A stretch of 64,000 nucleotides of DNA. Origin: Gonocerus acuteangulatus (taxonomy: Eukaryota > Arthropoda > Insecta > Hemiptera > Coreidae). Below, in pieces: positions 52,158-61,537 of this stretch. The stretch's first letter is position 1; the number at the start of each line of letters is the position of its first letter. The stretch is taken from positions 49,987,774 to 50,051,773 of the forward strand of contig OX328127.1 of assembly GCA_946811695.1 (NCBI GenBank). Direction: 5' to 3'. The translations under genes were made by a program, and so were the position numbers. Below the pieces are notes generated by a model. It had not been told where the DNA came from. It worked only from the letters and a program-made list of their open reading frames with translations, and searched no databases.

Positions 52158-52236
52158 GAAGATCATGAAAAGAATTGATTGGAATAGTTAAAAGGATGTC
52201 CTTATTCGATGAGGGCTGAGGAGAAACTGAACACAT
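52158..52236 (-). CDS. Candidate 5' exon of dynein gene B (uncertain)
   Basis: A good donor (ATCTTC then GTAAGT) follows a short open stretch with an ATG at 52236 that reads MCSVSPQPSSNKDILLTI and onward. The exon would leave in phase 1. The first certain dynein exon has two nested acceptors upstream of its ATG (TTTTAG and TTTTAGAG). Only the second would keep this exon in frame with the dynein protein. It may instead be a non-coding 5' exon. I do not recognise the peptide. Confidence 0.3.
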
Positions 52237-52638
52237 TTCTCTTCTGAGACTGTGGGTTTTACACCATCCCTTATAGATCCATAAACTGCCTCCGCTTCAT
52301 CACTCCAATAAAATAGTTATATTACAAAATACTCTACAAATTAAATTTGGAAATACGAATCATTTCTAAGATGATTTTTCTGGAGGGGACCTAAATTAAT
52401 TAAAATAGTATAAATGACACTTTACAGAGATATCAATTTGATGTAATATTAATTATTATAATGTTCACAAAATATTAACAATAAGGAAAATGTCAGTGAA
52501 AAATAAATCACCCTTTGCAATTAATAAAATGAGATACATATTTAATGTGTCTTAGATATTCATGAGATTTGAGATTTTTATCAAAAAAGGAATCATGACA
52601 TTCAAAAAACATTATTTTTTTTACAGGAATTTAATATG

Positions 52639-52708
<70 letters not shown>
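52639..52708. repeat. TA microsatellite
   Basis: About 34 TA units in the intergenic region between the dynein genes. Confidence 0.92.
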
Positions 52709-52710
<2 letters not shown>

Positions 52711-53052
52711 TAAAACAAGAATAGTCCATATTTCTCTGATTTTCCGTTTTTTAGCAAAAACATTACTTTGAGAAATTGCCTCACAAGTAATGTTTTCTTG
52801 TGTGACTTTCCTTGCTTTGTGCCTATAAGTTTGTAGTTTTTATGAGAAATATATACTTTTTATTAGTAGACTTTTTTTTTTGTCCATCTCTTGTTGTAAT
52901 ATACCTTGGGGATCTCTGGTGGTTCTATCAAACTTGCAGCAGTTAAAAAATATGTTAATTTACAATTTTGGCAGTGTTTTAAACTTAAAAATTTGATTTT
53001 CTAAAAATGAAGAATTTGTGTCTCTCCTACTTTTTTCCCTGTACCCTTCAAA

Positions 53053-53054
53053 TG

Positions 53055-53140
<86 letters not shown>
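53053..53140. repeat. TA microsatellite, interrupted
   Basis: TA units broken by two TATG interruptions, between the dynein genes. Confidence 0.9.
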
Positions 53141-53143
<3 letters not shown>

Positions 53144-54314
53144 TTAAATTCATTGGAAGATAAATAATCAATTACTGCACAAATTTCTTTTGCTATTTCT
53201 ACAATAAATCCCATCAAACCTCTTGAGGGCCAAATTGTGCTTCTATATACGTTCAAATAGGATGAAAAGAATTTTTTGAACATTAGTGTCATGCATTGTT
53301 CTCTCCAACACAAACCTTTGCTCATTAATTGATAAATTTCCAGTGATCACATCTTCTTAACATTTCTTTATTACAACAGTTACGTTCCATACAATATAAA
53401 ATTCCAAACAAAAAATAAATAAAATGTAATTACTCTCTCATATTCCATAGTCTTTCTGGATGTTAAAAACTCTTCTCTCTCTTCACAAAGATTATATGAA
53501 GAAGGTTCAAGTGTAAATTGACATAAATTGTTTAAACTTGAATATTTATTTTCTTAGAAGAACAAAGACTCGCAATCATCAGATTAATTTGAAGCAAATG
53601 GTCGGTCAACTATAATACTGACTCATCACACACCTCCGTTTGTTATAATTGTGTAAAGGAAAAAGGAGATTTCATATCTATAGACAAGTCCAACTTGAAA
53701 CTTCATTTCAGAGTACTTTCAAGAATGTCTTAAATTCATTGCTTCATAAATTTCCGAGGCTCACCATTCTGAGAAGTATGGTCCAAGAATTTGGTGGGAG
53801 TCCTGCCTTAAAAATAATTTTAAATGTAAAGCATTGAGAGGAGATGTTGCCCATTTATTTATTTTCTGGTTACTTCTTTATATATTTATTATGTATCTAA
53901 AAATATGAAGTTTTGGTTCCAAAAAAGTCATAATTGTTAGGACACTTGTTATCTCAGATTCAGATTATGTCTTATTGGAAAGACCCCATTGTTTGAAAAG
54001 CACTTAAATCAGTTCTTTTCTTAGATTCACCTGGCTTCAGACCAACCTAGAGAGAGAGAAAGGAAAATCTAGGAGTTGAATAAATGTTTATGACCCTGAT
54101 AAGAACCTAAAAAGTCCTATTCATAATTTCAAAAATTGACTCTCCAAATAAGAATGGGGAAAAAAAAATTATAGTACATCTAGCGATAAGAACAAATCCA
54201 CAATCAATGCCTAAAGATAAATAGTTCCAAAATGACTGTTAGTGGCAGTAATTTTTATAAATGGAGTTAGTTATTCTAACTAATATAGGGAAAGAATACA
54301 TATAAAATAAAATA

Positions 54315-54320
54315 TTTATT
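54315..54320 (-). promoter_or_regulatory. Polyadenylation signal of dynein gene A
   Basis: AATAAA on the minus strand (TTTATT on plus), about 20 nt beyond the TAA stop of the terminal dynein exon. It is the first canonical hexamer after the stop, so it is the likely 3' end signal. A-rich intergenic DNA makes chance hexamers common. Confidence 0.6.
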
Positions 54321-54339
54321 TAAGTATATAATACAATTA

Positions 54340-54569
54340 TTAATCAGTAATCTGTGTGAGTAGAGCAGTTCCTTTGAGTATCCAATAGCTCTCATCTTTA
54401 TCTGATGGTAAGAGAACTGCTATGACGAAGTTTGTGCTGTGGCCAGTTGTTGACAGTACGCCAGCTCTGACTGAAGTCTTATAGAGAGGACAAATGTAGC
54501 GATTTTCAATCGAAGGAACTTTCCCCGATGGTATCAACCATAAAATGGGAAGTGGTGGGTTAAGCTCAC
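54340..54569 (-). CDS. Axonemal dynein heavy chain A, terminal exon with stop codon
   Basis: Last exon, from acceptor TTTTTTTAAG to a TAA stop. It encodes [14 protein letters not shown], then [20 protein letters not shown] and [12 protein letters not shown], ending [14 protein letters not shown]. The '[14 protein letters not shown]' block followed by a C-terminal tryptophan-containing tail is the extreme C-terminus of inner-arm and DNAH1-type heavy chains. Outer-arm beta chains such as DNAH9 lack the STTGHSTN block. Remembered family patterns (an 'IWLLP' segment and '[13 protein letters not shown]') point to DNAH1, but an alignment is needed. The frame is intact. Confidence 0.93.
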
Positions 54570-55120
54570 CTTAAAAAAATGAGATACCTTTTTAGAGAAC
54601 ACTAAAATAACTTAGATGTTTATTACAAGCCTATTAAAAAATAAATAATACAAAACTACTAAAAAATACAAAACACAGTCTAGACTTTTTTTTCAAATTA
54701 ATAAACAAATTATATAATAATTAGTCTGATCTTCAATGTTTACAAAAGAGCATTTTATTTATATCATCCAGAGGACCGGTAGTGGAGTGTACAGTTCGCC
54801 TTTTGTATCCGCCTTCCTATGGCAGTTTCCAGCCGGCTTGTTTATTTTCTGTGTGTTTTGAGAGGGAAAGAAGGGCAATTTCAACACGAAAAATATTTCA
54901 TTTATTTCAGTCTTTAACATCCACTATTATTAACTCAGAATTTTAAGAGGGGGTTGAAAGATATACCCTGTAGATTCTCTGAAGCGTCTTGATTTGGATG
55001 GCGAGAAAAAAAAATTACCCGATGTTGAGTGTGCCCTTCGTATCCGAAGCATATCATTTGGAAAATTTATGAATGTGTTGTTTTCTTAGTGAACTGCTAA
55101 TAATTTTCCCTGTTGTTTTA

Positions 55121-55255
55121 CCTGGTGGTGAAGTCTGCCGTCTGTGGAATCAGTTGCGAGCACAAGCCTTTTTTGAAGGGATATGTATCAACAGTGGCAT
55201 GAGAATGAACTTGCAGACAGTACTCCAACCACAGACAGAAGTCTCCACCACCAGG
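55121..55255. mobile_element. Small MITE with TA duplication
   Basis: CCTGGTGGTGAAGTCTGCCG at the left, mirrored at the right (complement CCTGGTGGTGGAGACTTCTG). TA lies on both sides within TTTTA and TAAAA. 135 bp, non-coding. It is in the last intron of dynein gene A. Confidence 0.65.
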
Positions 55256-55562
55256 TAAAAAGAAAAAAACAAAACAAAAAACACATTTATTTCTTTGTTC
55301 ATTAAGAAAACAATACATGTCCAAAAGATGCCCGAAGTGGTCATTTATTAATCTGAGATATGTTCTAAAGTGCATGTCTGTTCTACAATGGCATATATTG
55401 TTCTCTTCCTTGAACAATCATTACATAAAGTATGTTTCATTGTAATTATTTAAAGTTGATACCTTCAAAATAGTTTTAATCAGTTAATTAAATACACCTC
55501 ACTAAATTCATTGAGCTTACTTATCTTTAAAAATAAAAATAGAGGCAAAGAAAATAAATTAC

Positions 55563-55680
55563 CAGGGTTGGGATCTGCCAGGACCATGTTTTCTGTGTCA
55601 AATCTCGCTGCGTCTAAAAAGAGGCCATGCACATAAACTCCCTCAGATGGCAACTTGACTTGTTTATATGCCTTGTGACT
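55563..55680 (-). CDS. Axonemal dynein heavy chain A, penultimate exon
   Basis: Exon of 118 nt with acceptor TTCTTCAG and donor GTAATT. It encodes SHKAYKQVKLPSEG followed by VYVHGLFLDAARFD and ENMVLADPNPG. This is the C-terminal 'GxYVxGLFLxGARWD' block found near the end of all axonemal heavy chains. It enters in phase 0 and leaves after one base of a glycine codon, which the final exon completes. Conserved protein content and matching phase on both sides make this a confident exon although no open frame of ordinary length marks it. Confidence 0.92.
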
Positions 55681-55748
55681 CTGAAGAAAAAAAAAGAAAA
55701 GAAGAAGCTATGTGCATTCATTTACAAGTTTTATACATTTATCTAATC

Positions 55749-55784
<36 letters not shown>

Positions 55785-55946
55785 GCAAAGCAGCGGGATT
55801 GGGTATACAAATGAAGATATACTTTTTAGCTCTTTCCTCCGAAGGAAAGTAGCTATTGAGGTTGCACTCATGACGGAATTTTTGAAAAATTTCTTTGAAT
55901 CTTTATCGATCCTACCTAGTAAACACCAAAAATGACCCCAGTTAAA

Positions 55947-56009
<63 letters not shown>

Positions 56010-56010
<1 letters not shown>

Positions 56011-56176
56011 CTTAGCGATAGATCGGAAACAACTACGTTTTTTAAAAAGGGTAGTAGCGCAAGGGTATATGATAACACAACCAAGTCTAGAAGACAACTA
56101 ACTCCTTTAATCCTCGCTGAGCCTTATATAGGCTCAGCGTTTGTTTACAATATACCGGCCTTTCTTCCCCCTAACA
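56010..56176 (-). repeat. Ty3/Gypsy 3' LTR
   Basis: 167 bp, identical to the 5' LTR. Upstream on minus is a G-rich tract (CTGGGGGGGGGGAT, 56177-56190), the polypurine tract. Confidence 0.9.
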
Positions 56177-56190
56177 ATCCCCCCCCCCAG
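56177..56190 (-). other. Polypurine tract of the Ty3/Gypsy element
   Basis: CTGGGGGGGGGGAT on minus, ending at the 3' LTR boundary, the expected start site for plus-strand DNA synthesis. Confidence 0.65.
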
Positions 56191-56644
56191 TTTCTGACAT
56201 ACTGTCAGAAACTCTAAATACAACAAAACACTAGGGGAGGGGGGGCCGGTTATCTTATACAAAACAGTTACATTAAAGTTTCTACAGAACTATATACATA
56301 ACAACTGACATAAGTAAGGCACACTGGATACACTTCTTAACTAGTCCAAAACATAGAATATAACATTATACTGATAATCTACCTGAATAATCATAAATAA
56401 GAAAGTTATAAGCACTATAGGAAGGAAAATAAAATAAAATAACTAAAATAAAATAATAAAAAATATATATATATATAAAATAAAGCTATATGTATGTACA
56501 ATTCAACCTAATCAGATAATAGCTAGATAAAAGGAAACGTATTTTACGTGCATGACTACATGCTAGAACTTTAAGGAGGAAGCAAGAAAAATAAAAACGG
56601 AAAAGGAAAATAACAACAAGCAAAAAAAAAACAAGACCTACTGG

Positions 56645-59600
56645 TTAAAGAACACGGCGTGTAGAGTCCGCTAACGGCGGTCTTGCCGGAATTTTGAGCT
56701 GCTCTATGTGGGCATTCTTCTGTCGAAACGGTGGAAGTTGTGTCCGCAGTGTGACGAGATTCCTCTCTCTTAAGGCTATGACCGTGTACGGTCCGTCGTA
56801 TCTGACATCTTGTTTGGCGCGGTTCGACGGAACGCGCCTGTATACCGTATCTCCGATTTGTAGTGGGGTTTTGGGATCCTCAATACGGAGGTTATGCCGT
56901 TGGACACGGACGTGTTTTTCCTTGCACAGCCGTATGGCAGCTGACCGGCTGACTCTGCGCTGAACTGCGTGGAGGCGCTGGACCTGTGCGACAACCCCTG
57001 GTTCTCCAGATGCCTCTGGAACGTCGCGGCCTCGTCTCATCGGTCCAAAAAGCACTTCGAAGGGAGTGAATCCCGTGGCACTGTGAACCGAATGGTTGTA
57101 TGCTACAAGTGCCACTGGCATGGCTAGTTCAGGGGGCAACTCTCGATCTGCATAACTCACCCGCAGATGCTCGCCTAGCGTACTGTGTAATCGTTCGATG
57201 ACGCCGTGACTCTGCGGCCTCCCTGGGGTGGTAAAATGCCAATTCGAACCCCACTTGGTGAGTAATTGACGCACTTCCTCATTCCGAAACTCCCTGCCAC
57301 TATCCGCGACGAGCAGATCTGGTGTACCGTAGCACTGTGCCCACTGGAAGAGGGCCCGACACACTTCCGACGCGGTTTTAGCTTCGACTTTGACTGCCAT
57401 GGCAACTTTGCTAAAAACGTCTATTAATGTGACCCATGTGTGACCTTTCCACACGAAGATGTCGGCTTGGAGGACTTGGAGTGGGCCGTCTGGGGTCTCT
57501 GTAGCCTCCTGTCTTGCCTGCGGTGGTCTTCGATCGTATTTGGAGCGATTGCAGACAGCGCACTCTGCTACCACTTTGCGCACTGTTTCCGACATGTTCT
57601 TCCAAAAATAGCGCTTTTTGAGGGCCAATAGCGTCTCTGCCATACCTCGATGATTCGTCTTGCCCTGGTGTTGTGCTAGCGTGACATCCAACTGCAGTTG
57701 GGGGTCAGCAACGACTTCCCCTAACACTGTACAACGGACGAAACGGCGATCTAACCCAATGCGGTGAAGCCGGCCTAGCCTTGCAATCTTGCTCCATAAG
57801 GTCTCATTTCCCACGTATAGGTATGTAGTCTTGCCTGCGAGGGACGCGTCTTCCAACAGGCGGCATATGACATCGTCGGCGATCGACGGTGTGGTGCGGA
57901 TAGTACAGGCAAGGCTCGACTTTGTCTTTTTTCCGTAGAGTATTTGTGGGGATCCCGACGTGGCCGTCTTCCAAATTATGTGTCGCTTCTTCGAGACTAC
58001 AATCTCGTCGACCTCCTCGATTTCCCCGGTGTCGTCGTCTGCTGATGCTGTCGCTGATGCTGTTGCCGAGGTCTCCTCCTGTGCCTCTGGAGCTTCGTCT
58101 GGTGTCCATTCCTGAAAAAACTGGCGAAGTGACGGCCCTTCTGACGGCCCTTCTCCCGTATCCTCCATGTCAGCTGCATTGACCCGGTGTAGCCGCGACA
58201 GCCAATCGGCCACGACGTTGTTCCGTCCCGGCGTGTACTGCACCTTGAACGTATATTGAGCTAGTCTTTCTTTCCATCTCGCTATACGCGCGGATGTCTC
58301 CCGCAGAGTCGAGACCCATTGGAGTGGCTTGTGGTCTGTTCTGATGAGAAATTCCCGTCCGTAGAGATACGGCCGAAAGTGCTCCACCGCCCAGACAATC
58401 GCAAGGAGTTCCCTCTCCAACGCACTGTACTTCTCTTCCGGCTCAGTGAGTCTCCGACTCGCATACGCGACTGGCTGGTCTCCGTTAATCCCACTTTGTT
58501 CCAACACTGCCCCGACTGCGCGATCACTAGCGTCTGTGGTCACCATAAACTGCCGCGAGAAATCCGGAAAGGCTAGGACGGGAGAGGTCTTCAAAGTGTC
58601 TATGCAGGCTTGCATGTTCCGCAGCATGTCTTCAGTGACTCGTACCTTCCGTCCTTTGCGAAGTAGGTCATTCAAGTCTGACAGCCGTTTCGCCATGCCG
58701 GGGATGAACCGTCTATAATAATTCACAGCTCCTAGTAACCGCCGAATCTCCTTCACATTGGTAGGTAGTTTAATGTTTTCCAGAGCCTGCACTTTTCCTG
58801 GGTCCGGTTTGACACCTTCTCCTGAAATAACATGGCCGAGGAATGTAACGCTTTCCAACCCGAGGCGAGTCTTCTCCAGCGAAAGTTTTAGGCCGAACTC
58901 GCGGAGGCGCTCGAATACTCTCTTCAGGTGGTCCCGATGTTCTTTTTCCGACTTGCTAAAGACCAACAGATCGTCCATGTATCCTTGGACGAACTCCGGC
59001 TCCAATCCCTGCAGAAACTCGTCCATGAGGCGCTGAAAGGTCGCGGGGGCGTTTTTCAGGCCAAAGGGCATCCTGGTAAAATGGTAATGCCCCCGCTCAA
59101 ACGAAAATGCAGTTTTCTCTGCATCTCTGGGGTGCATTTGTATCTGATGGTATCCGGCTTTCAAGTCAAGAGTGCTGAATACTCGTGCCCCCGCCAGCCG
59201 GTCTAGTATGTCCTCTAACCGGGGAAGCGGGTATCGTTCTTCCACAGTAATGTCGTTTAGACGGCGGTAGTCAACGACGACTCTGTATTTACCTGGTGAC
59301 CCTGCTTTGGAAACTGCCCACAATGGACTGTTGTACCCTGACGTGCTGCGCACAATGATCCCTTGGTCCAGGAGTCGCTGGATCTCTTCCTGTATTGCTT
59401 CTTTCATGGTCTGGGGATAACGCCGCTCTCTCACGTATACTGTTTTTTCAGTTCGCAGGTGAATTTCGTGTTTCGTCCTTCCAGTAGCACTAAGGGGGTC
59501 CCCGTCGTTGTAGAAGACGTCACTGAACTCTCGCTTCACTCCGTCGAAGTCCTCCGACGCTGTTCTCACAACTCCCACCACTGATCCTGCTGGCTGTTCG

Positions 59601-59962
59601 CCTCTCCTTGCGGACTTGCACCCGCCTATGCGGATCATCCACTTCCCGCGCCTCACCTTAAGGCTCGCTCCTAGCACATCTAACGCGTTGCATCCTATAA
59701 TCCCGCTGTATTCGTCCGGCATCGAGGGGACTACATGTGCTAGCATGGTCTTTCCGCTGGTTCCCCAATCGTCCGTGGGGACTTCCACCTCTCCCAACAC
59801 TTTGCACGTTCCACCTAGAGTTAACAGGTTACAATCGCACCTGACCACCGAAGGTCTCTGCCAGTCTCTCCATTTCTTCCTCATAGCCTCCTCGCTGACC
59901 AGGGTACAGGTGCTACCTGTGTCTATCAGCCACCTAATCCCTGATACTCTCATAACAGGCAA
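56645..59962 (-). CDS. Ty3/Gypsy Pol polyprotein (protease, RT, RNase H, integrase)
   Basis: At least 1105 codons, in the same frame as gag. The segment between the gag UGA and 59962 is also open, and the TTG at 59962 is only a frame-caller's start. Protease motif LIDTGS is at 12-17. The reverse transcriptase has STLDLKAGYHQIQM (263-276), MPFGLKNAPATFQ and YMDD (328-331). RNase H has TTDAS (D477), E516 and TDHKPLQW (D543). Integrase has H765/H771/C801/C804 zinc residues and D834, D887 and E923 catalytic residues (35 residues between the last two). The C-terminal part (SNRAKQDVRYDGPYTVIAL) resembles the GPY/F module, not a chromodomain. All key residues are present, so it could be active. Confidence 0.93.
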   Translation of the reverse strand: MPVMRVSGIRWLIDTGSTCTLVSEEAMRKKWRDWQRPSVVRCDCNLLTLGGTCKVLGEVEVPTDDWGTSGKTMLAHVVPSMPDEYSGIIGCNALDVLGASLKVRRGKWMIRIGGCKSARRGEQPAGSVVGVVRTASEDFDGVKREFSDVFYNDGDPLSATGRTKHEIHLRTEKTVYVRERRYPQTMKEAIQEEIQRLLDQGIIVRSTSGYNSPLWAVSKAGSPGKYRVVVDYRRLNDITVEERYPLPRLEDILDRLAGARVFSTLDLKAGYHQIQMHPRDAEKTAFSFERGHYHFTRMPFGLKNAPATFQRLMDEFLQGLEPEFVQGYMDDLLVFSKSEKEHRDHLKRVFERLREFGLKLSLEKTRLGLESVTFLGHVISGEGVKPDPGKVQALENIKLPTNVKEIRRLLGAVNYYRRFIPGMAKRLSDLNDLLRKGRKVRVTEDMLRNMQACIDTLKTSPVLAFPDFSRQFMVTTDASDRAVGAVLEQSGINGDQPVAYASRRLTEPEEKYSALERELLAIVWAVEHFRPYLYGREFLIRTDHKPLQWVSTLRETSARIARWKERLAQYTFKVQYTPGRNNVVADWLSRLHRVNAADMEDTGEGPSEGPSLRQFFQEWTPDEAPEAQEETSATASATASADDDTGEIEEVDEIVVSKKRHIIWKTATSGSPQILYGKKTKSSLACTIRTTPSIADDVICRLLEDASLAGKTTYLYVGNETLWSKIARLGRLHRIGLDRRFVRCTVLGEVVADPQLQLDVTLAQHQGKTNHRGMAETLLALKKRYFWKNMSETVRKVVAECAVCNRSKYDRRPPQARQEATETPDGPLQVLQADIFVWKGHTWVTLIDVFSKVAMAVKVEAKTASEVCRALFQWAQCYGTPDLLVADSGREFRNEEVRQLLTKWGSNWHFTTPGRPQSHGVIERLHSTLGEHLRVSYADRELPPELAMPVALVAYNHSVHSATGFTPFEVLFGPMRRGRDVPEASGEPGVVAQVQRLHAVQRRVSRSAAIRLCKEKHVRVQRHNLRIEDPKTPLQIGDTVYRRVPSNRAKQDVRYDGPYTVIALRERNLVTLRTQLPPFRQKNAHIEQLKIPARPPLADSTRRVL

Positions 59963-60019
59963 CCCTCCGCTCCTTCCTCCTCGGAACTTCCTCTGGTTGC
60001 CTCGCTGCTGGCATGGTCC

Positions 60020-61258
60020 TCATCTCGCTCTCTTAGTCACTTGATTGGATCGCAGGACGGTTGCGTAGGACCGGTGAGTTATTTGTGGGTCCTGACCTTG
60101 CCCATCATCGGAGTCACTTGTATCGTCAGAATCCATAGCTGGTTCCTCTACCCGTCGATCTTCTCTTCTGCGACTCACCCGATGATAGTTTACCTCCATC
60201 GGTTCTGGTCGGTTGAGTGGTTTCTTCCGCATGTAAGGACAGTTTCTCGCAACGTGTCCTGTGTTGTCGCATTCGAAGCATCGTGTCTGCGGGCAGCGCG
60301 CTGCTATGTGTCCTCTTTTGCCACATTCGTAACACGTTTTGGCCAGTCTGCCCTGTTCCTGGGCCGGAGCTCTGCGGCGGGGTGACTCTCGTCCTGAGGG
60401 CCGTCTCCCTCTCGCTTCATTGGTCTTACTTTCAAACCCCCAACTTCGTCTCTGTCGTGGATACGTTTGCTCCTCACCACGTGTATATTCCGTTCTTCGT
60501 CGGTTTCTCACTTGATTCCAACTCCTGGATTCGGGTTCTGCGCAATGGGGGTCCAAAGCCTTCTCGCTTTCGTCGATTAGCGCCTGGGCTGCAGCGACAA
60601 AATCAATTTCCGGCCCGATAGGTTTCCCCGTTTCTTTCGTCAGATGCACCTTCCCTAGTTTCTTGACGACTAGGAGCATAGCTGCAGCATCAGGGTCCTC
60701 CTTCTGCTCACTTAACTTGTCTGCTATTTTTTCGTACCATGCGACGAGCTTACTGGCATAGGCTCCGTTAGATTCTCTCGGGTGTTTGGTCTCTTGGAGC
60801 ATTCGCAGGAGATCTTCTTCGGGTGCCCACCGTCCGCCGCCATAGGCCTTCTTTAATCTTCCCTTAACCGTCTCCCACGCGGTCCCGGTATCGCACTGGA
60901 TGTGATTAAGGACTGATCTCTTCACTCGTCCCACGATGGCTGCTTGGAGTGTTATTACATCACTATCGTCCAGCCATCCAGCATCCTTCTTGCTTACAAT
61001 CACTTCTGACAGCCTGTCGCCATCCTTCAAAAAGTGGGCAAGTTCCCCTACATCGCCATTAAATTTGTCCACCTGACTTATGGCGGCGCGCATATCCTGC
61101 ACCACCGCTGACTTTAGCTTCAACAATTCAATAGTGGCTGCGGTCACCTGCAACTCGTTCACTATAGGGGCAGGGGCTGCCTGCATCTCAATTGGAACCT
61201 CCATCCTCCCCGCGTTGAGGCGATCTTGAAGCGACAATCGCCCCGGTCGCGAACACAT
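60020..61258 (-). CDS. Ty3/Gypsy Gag polyprotein
   Basis: 412 codons, starting at the ATG 47 nt after the 5' LTR and ending with UGA at 60022-60020. The N-terminal two-thirds is helical and capsid-like (VDKFNGDVGELAHFLKDGD, then the region to residue 235). A basic Arg-rich stretch follows, and two CCHC zinc knuckles are at C309-C322 (CYECGKRGHIAARC) and C327-C340 (CFECDNTGHVARNC), which bind the RNA. An acidic segment (DSDDTSDSDDG) precedes the stop. Gag packages element RNA into cytoplasmic particles. The frame continues after the stop directly into protease, so the UGA is probably read through. Confidence 0.9.
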   Translation of the reverse strand: MCSRPGRLSLQDRLNAGRMEVPIEMQAAPAPIVNELQVTAATIELLKLKSAVVQDMRAAISQVDKFNGDVGELAHFLKDGDRLSEVIVSKKDAGWLDDSDVITLQAAIVGRVKRSVLNHIQCDTGTAWETVKGRLKKAYGGGRWAPEEDLLRMLQETKHPRESNGAYASKLVAWYEKIADKLSEQKEDPDAAAMLLVVKKLGKVHLTKETGKPIGPEIDFVAAAQALIDESEKALDPHCAEPESRSWNQVRNRRRTEYTRGEEQTYPRQRRSWGFESKTNEARGRRPSGRESPRRRAPAQEQGRLAKTCYECGKRGHIAARCPQTRCFECDNTGHVARNCPYMRKKPLNRPEPMEVNYHRVSRRREDRRVEEPAMDSDDTSDSDDGQGQDPQITHRSYATVLRSNQVTKRAR

Positions 61259-61285
61259 TCACTGAAACGCTAATACCGTAGAACA

Positions 61286-61306
61286 CGATCCCGGGTTTCG
61301 GCACCA
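61286..61306 (-). promoter_or_regulatory. Primer binding site of the Ty3/Gypsy element
   Basis: Immediately after the 5' LTR the minus strand reads TGGTGCCGAAACCCGGGATC. TGG followed by a T-loop-like complement is the pattern of a tRNA 3' end binding site. I cannot name the tRNA without a search. Confidence 0.6.
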
Positions 61307-61468
61307 CTTAGCGATAGATCGGAAACAACTACGTTTTTTAAAAAGGGTAGTAGCGCAAGGGTATATGATAACACAACCAAGTCTAGAAGACAACTAACTC
61401 CTTTAATCCTCGCTGAGCCTTATATAGGCTCAGCGTTTGTTTACAATATACCGGCCTTTCTTCCCCCT

Positions 61469-61472
<4 letters not shown>
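61306..61472 (-). repeat. Ty3/Gypsy 5' LTR
   Basis: Begins TGTTAGGGGGAAGAAAGG and ends CGCTAAGT on minus. It contains a palindromic CGCTGAGCCTATATAAGGCT then CAGCG that includes a TATATAA box, a likely promoter. It is identical to the 3' LTR. The 3' terminus is not the usual CA. Confidence 0.9.

Positions 61473-61535
<63 letters not shown>
61473..61535. repeat. TA/TG microsatellite, continuation of 55950-56009
   Basis: The right-hand half of the TA tract that the Ty3/Gypsy element entered, ending in TGTGTGTGTG. Confidence 0.9.

Positions 61536-61537
<2 letters not shown>

Larger units (their letters stand above)
52237..54314. other. Intergenic DNA between the tandem dynein genes
   Basis: About 2 kb with no recognisable coding sequence. 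It contains two large TA microsatellites (52639-52708 and 53053-53140). The promoter of gene B should lie here or nearer 48.2 kb, but nothing identifies it. Confidence 0.5.
56010..61472 (-). mobile_element. Full-length, apparently young Ty3/Gypsy LTR retrotransposon
   Basis: 5.46 kb on the minus strand. Two 167-bp LTRs are identical by my reading. Gag and pol frames are long and uninterrupted apart from one UGA between them, and no envelope gene is present. The polymerase order is protease, reverse transcriptase, RNase H, integrase (Gypsy order). It inserted in the TA microsatellite of a B-family element, so the target duplication (probably TATA) cannot be separated from the microsatellite. 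Base composition (GC-rich coding part) differs sharply from the AT-rich host DNA. Confidence 0.93.

Noticed and set aside
57922..60621. Several plus-strand frames of 80-142 codons
   Set aside because: They overlap the Ty3/Gypsy gag and pol genes antisense and reflect their GC-rich codons.
56645..61258. Endogenous retrovirus with envelope
   Set aside because: No third frame exists between pol and the 3' LTR (56191-56644), so it is an LTR retrotransposon without envelope.
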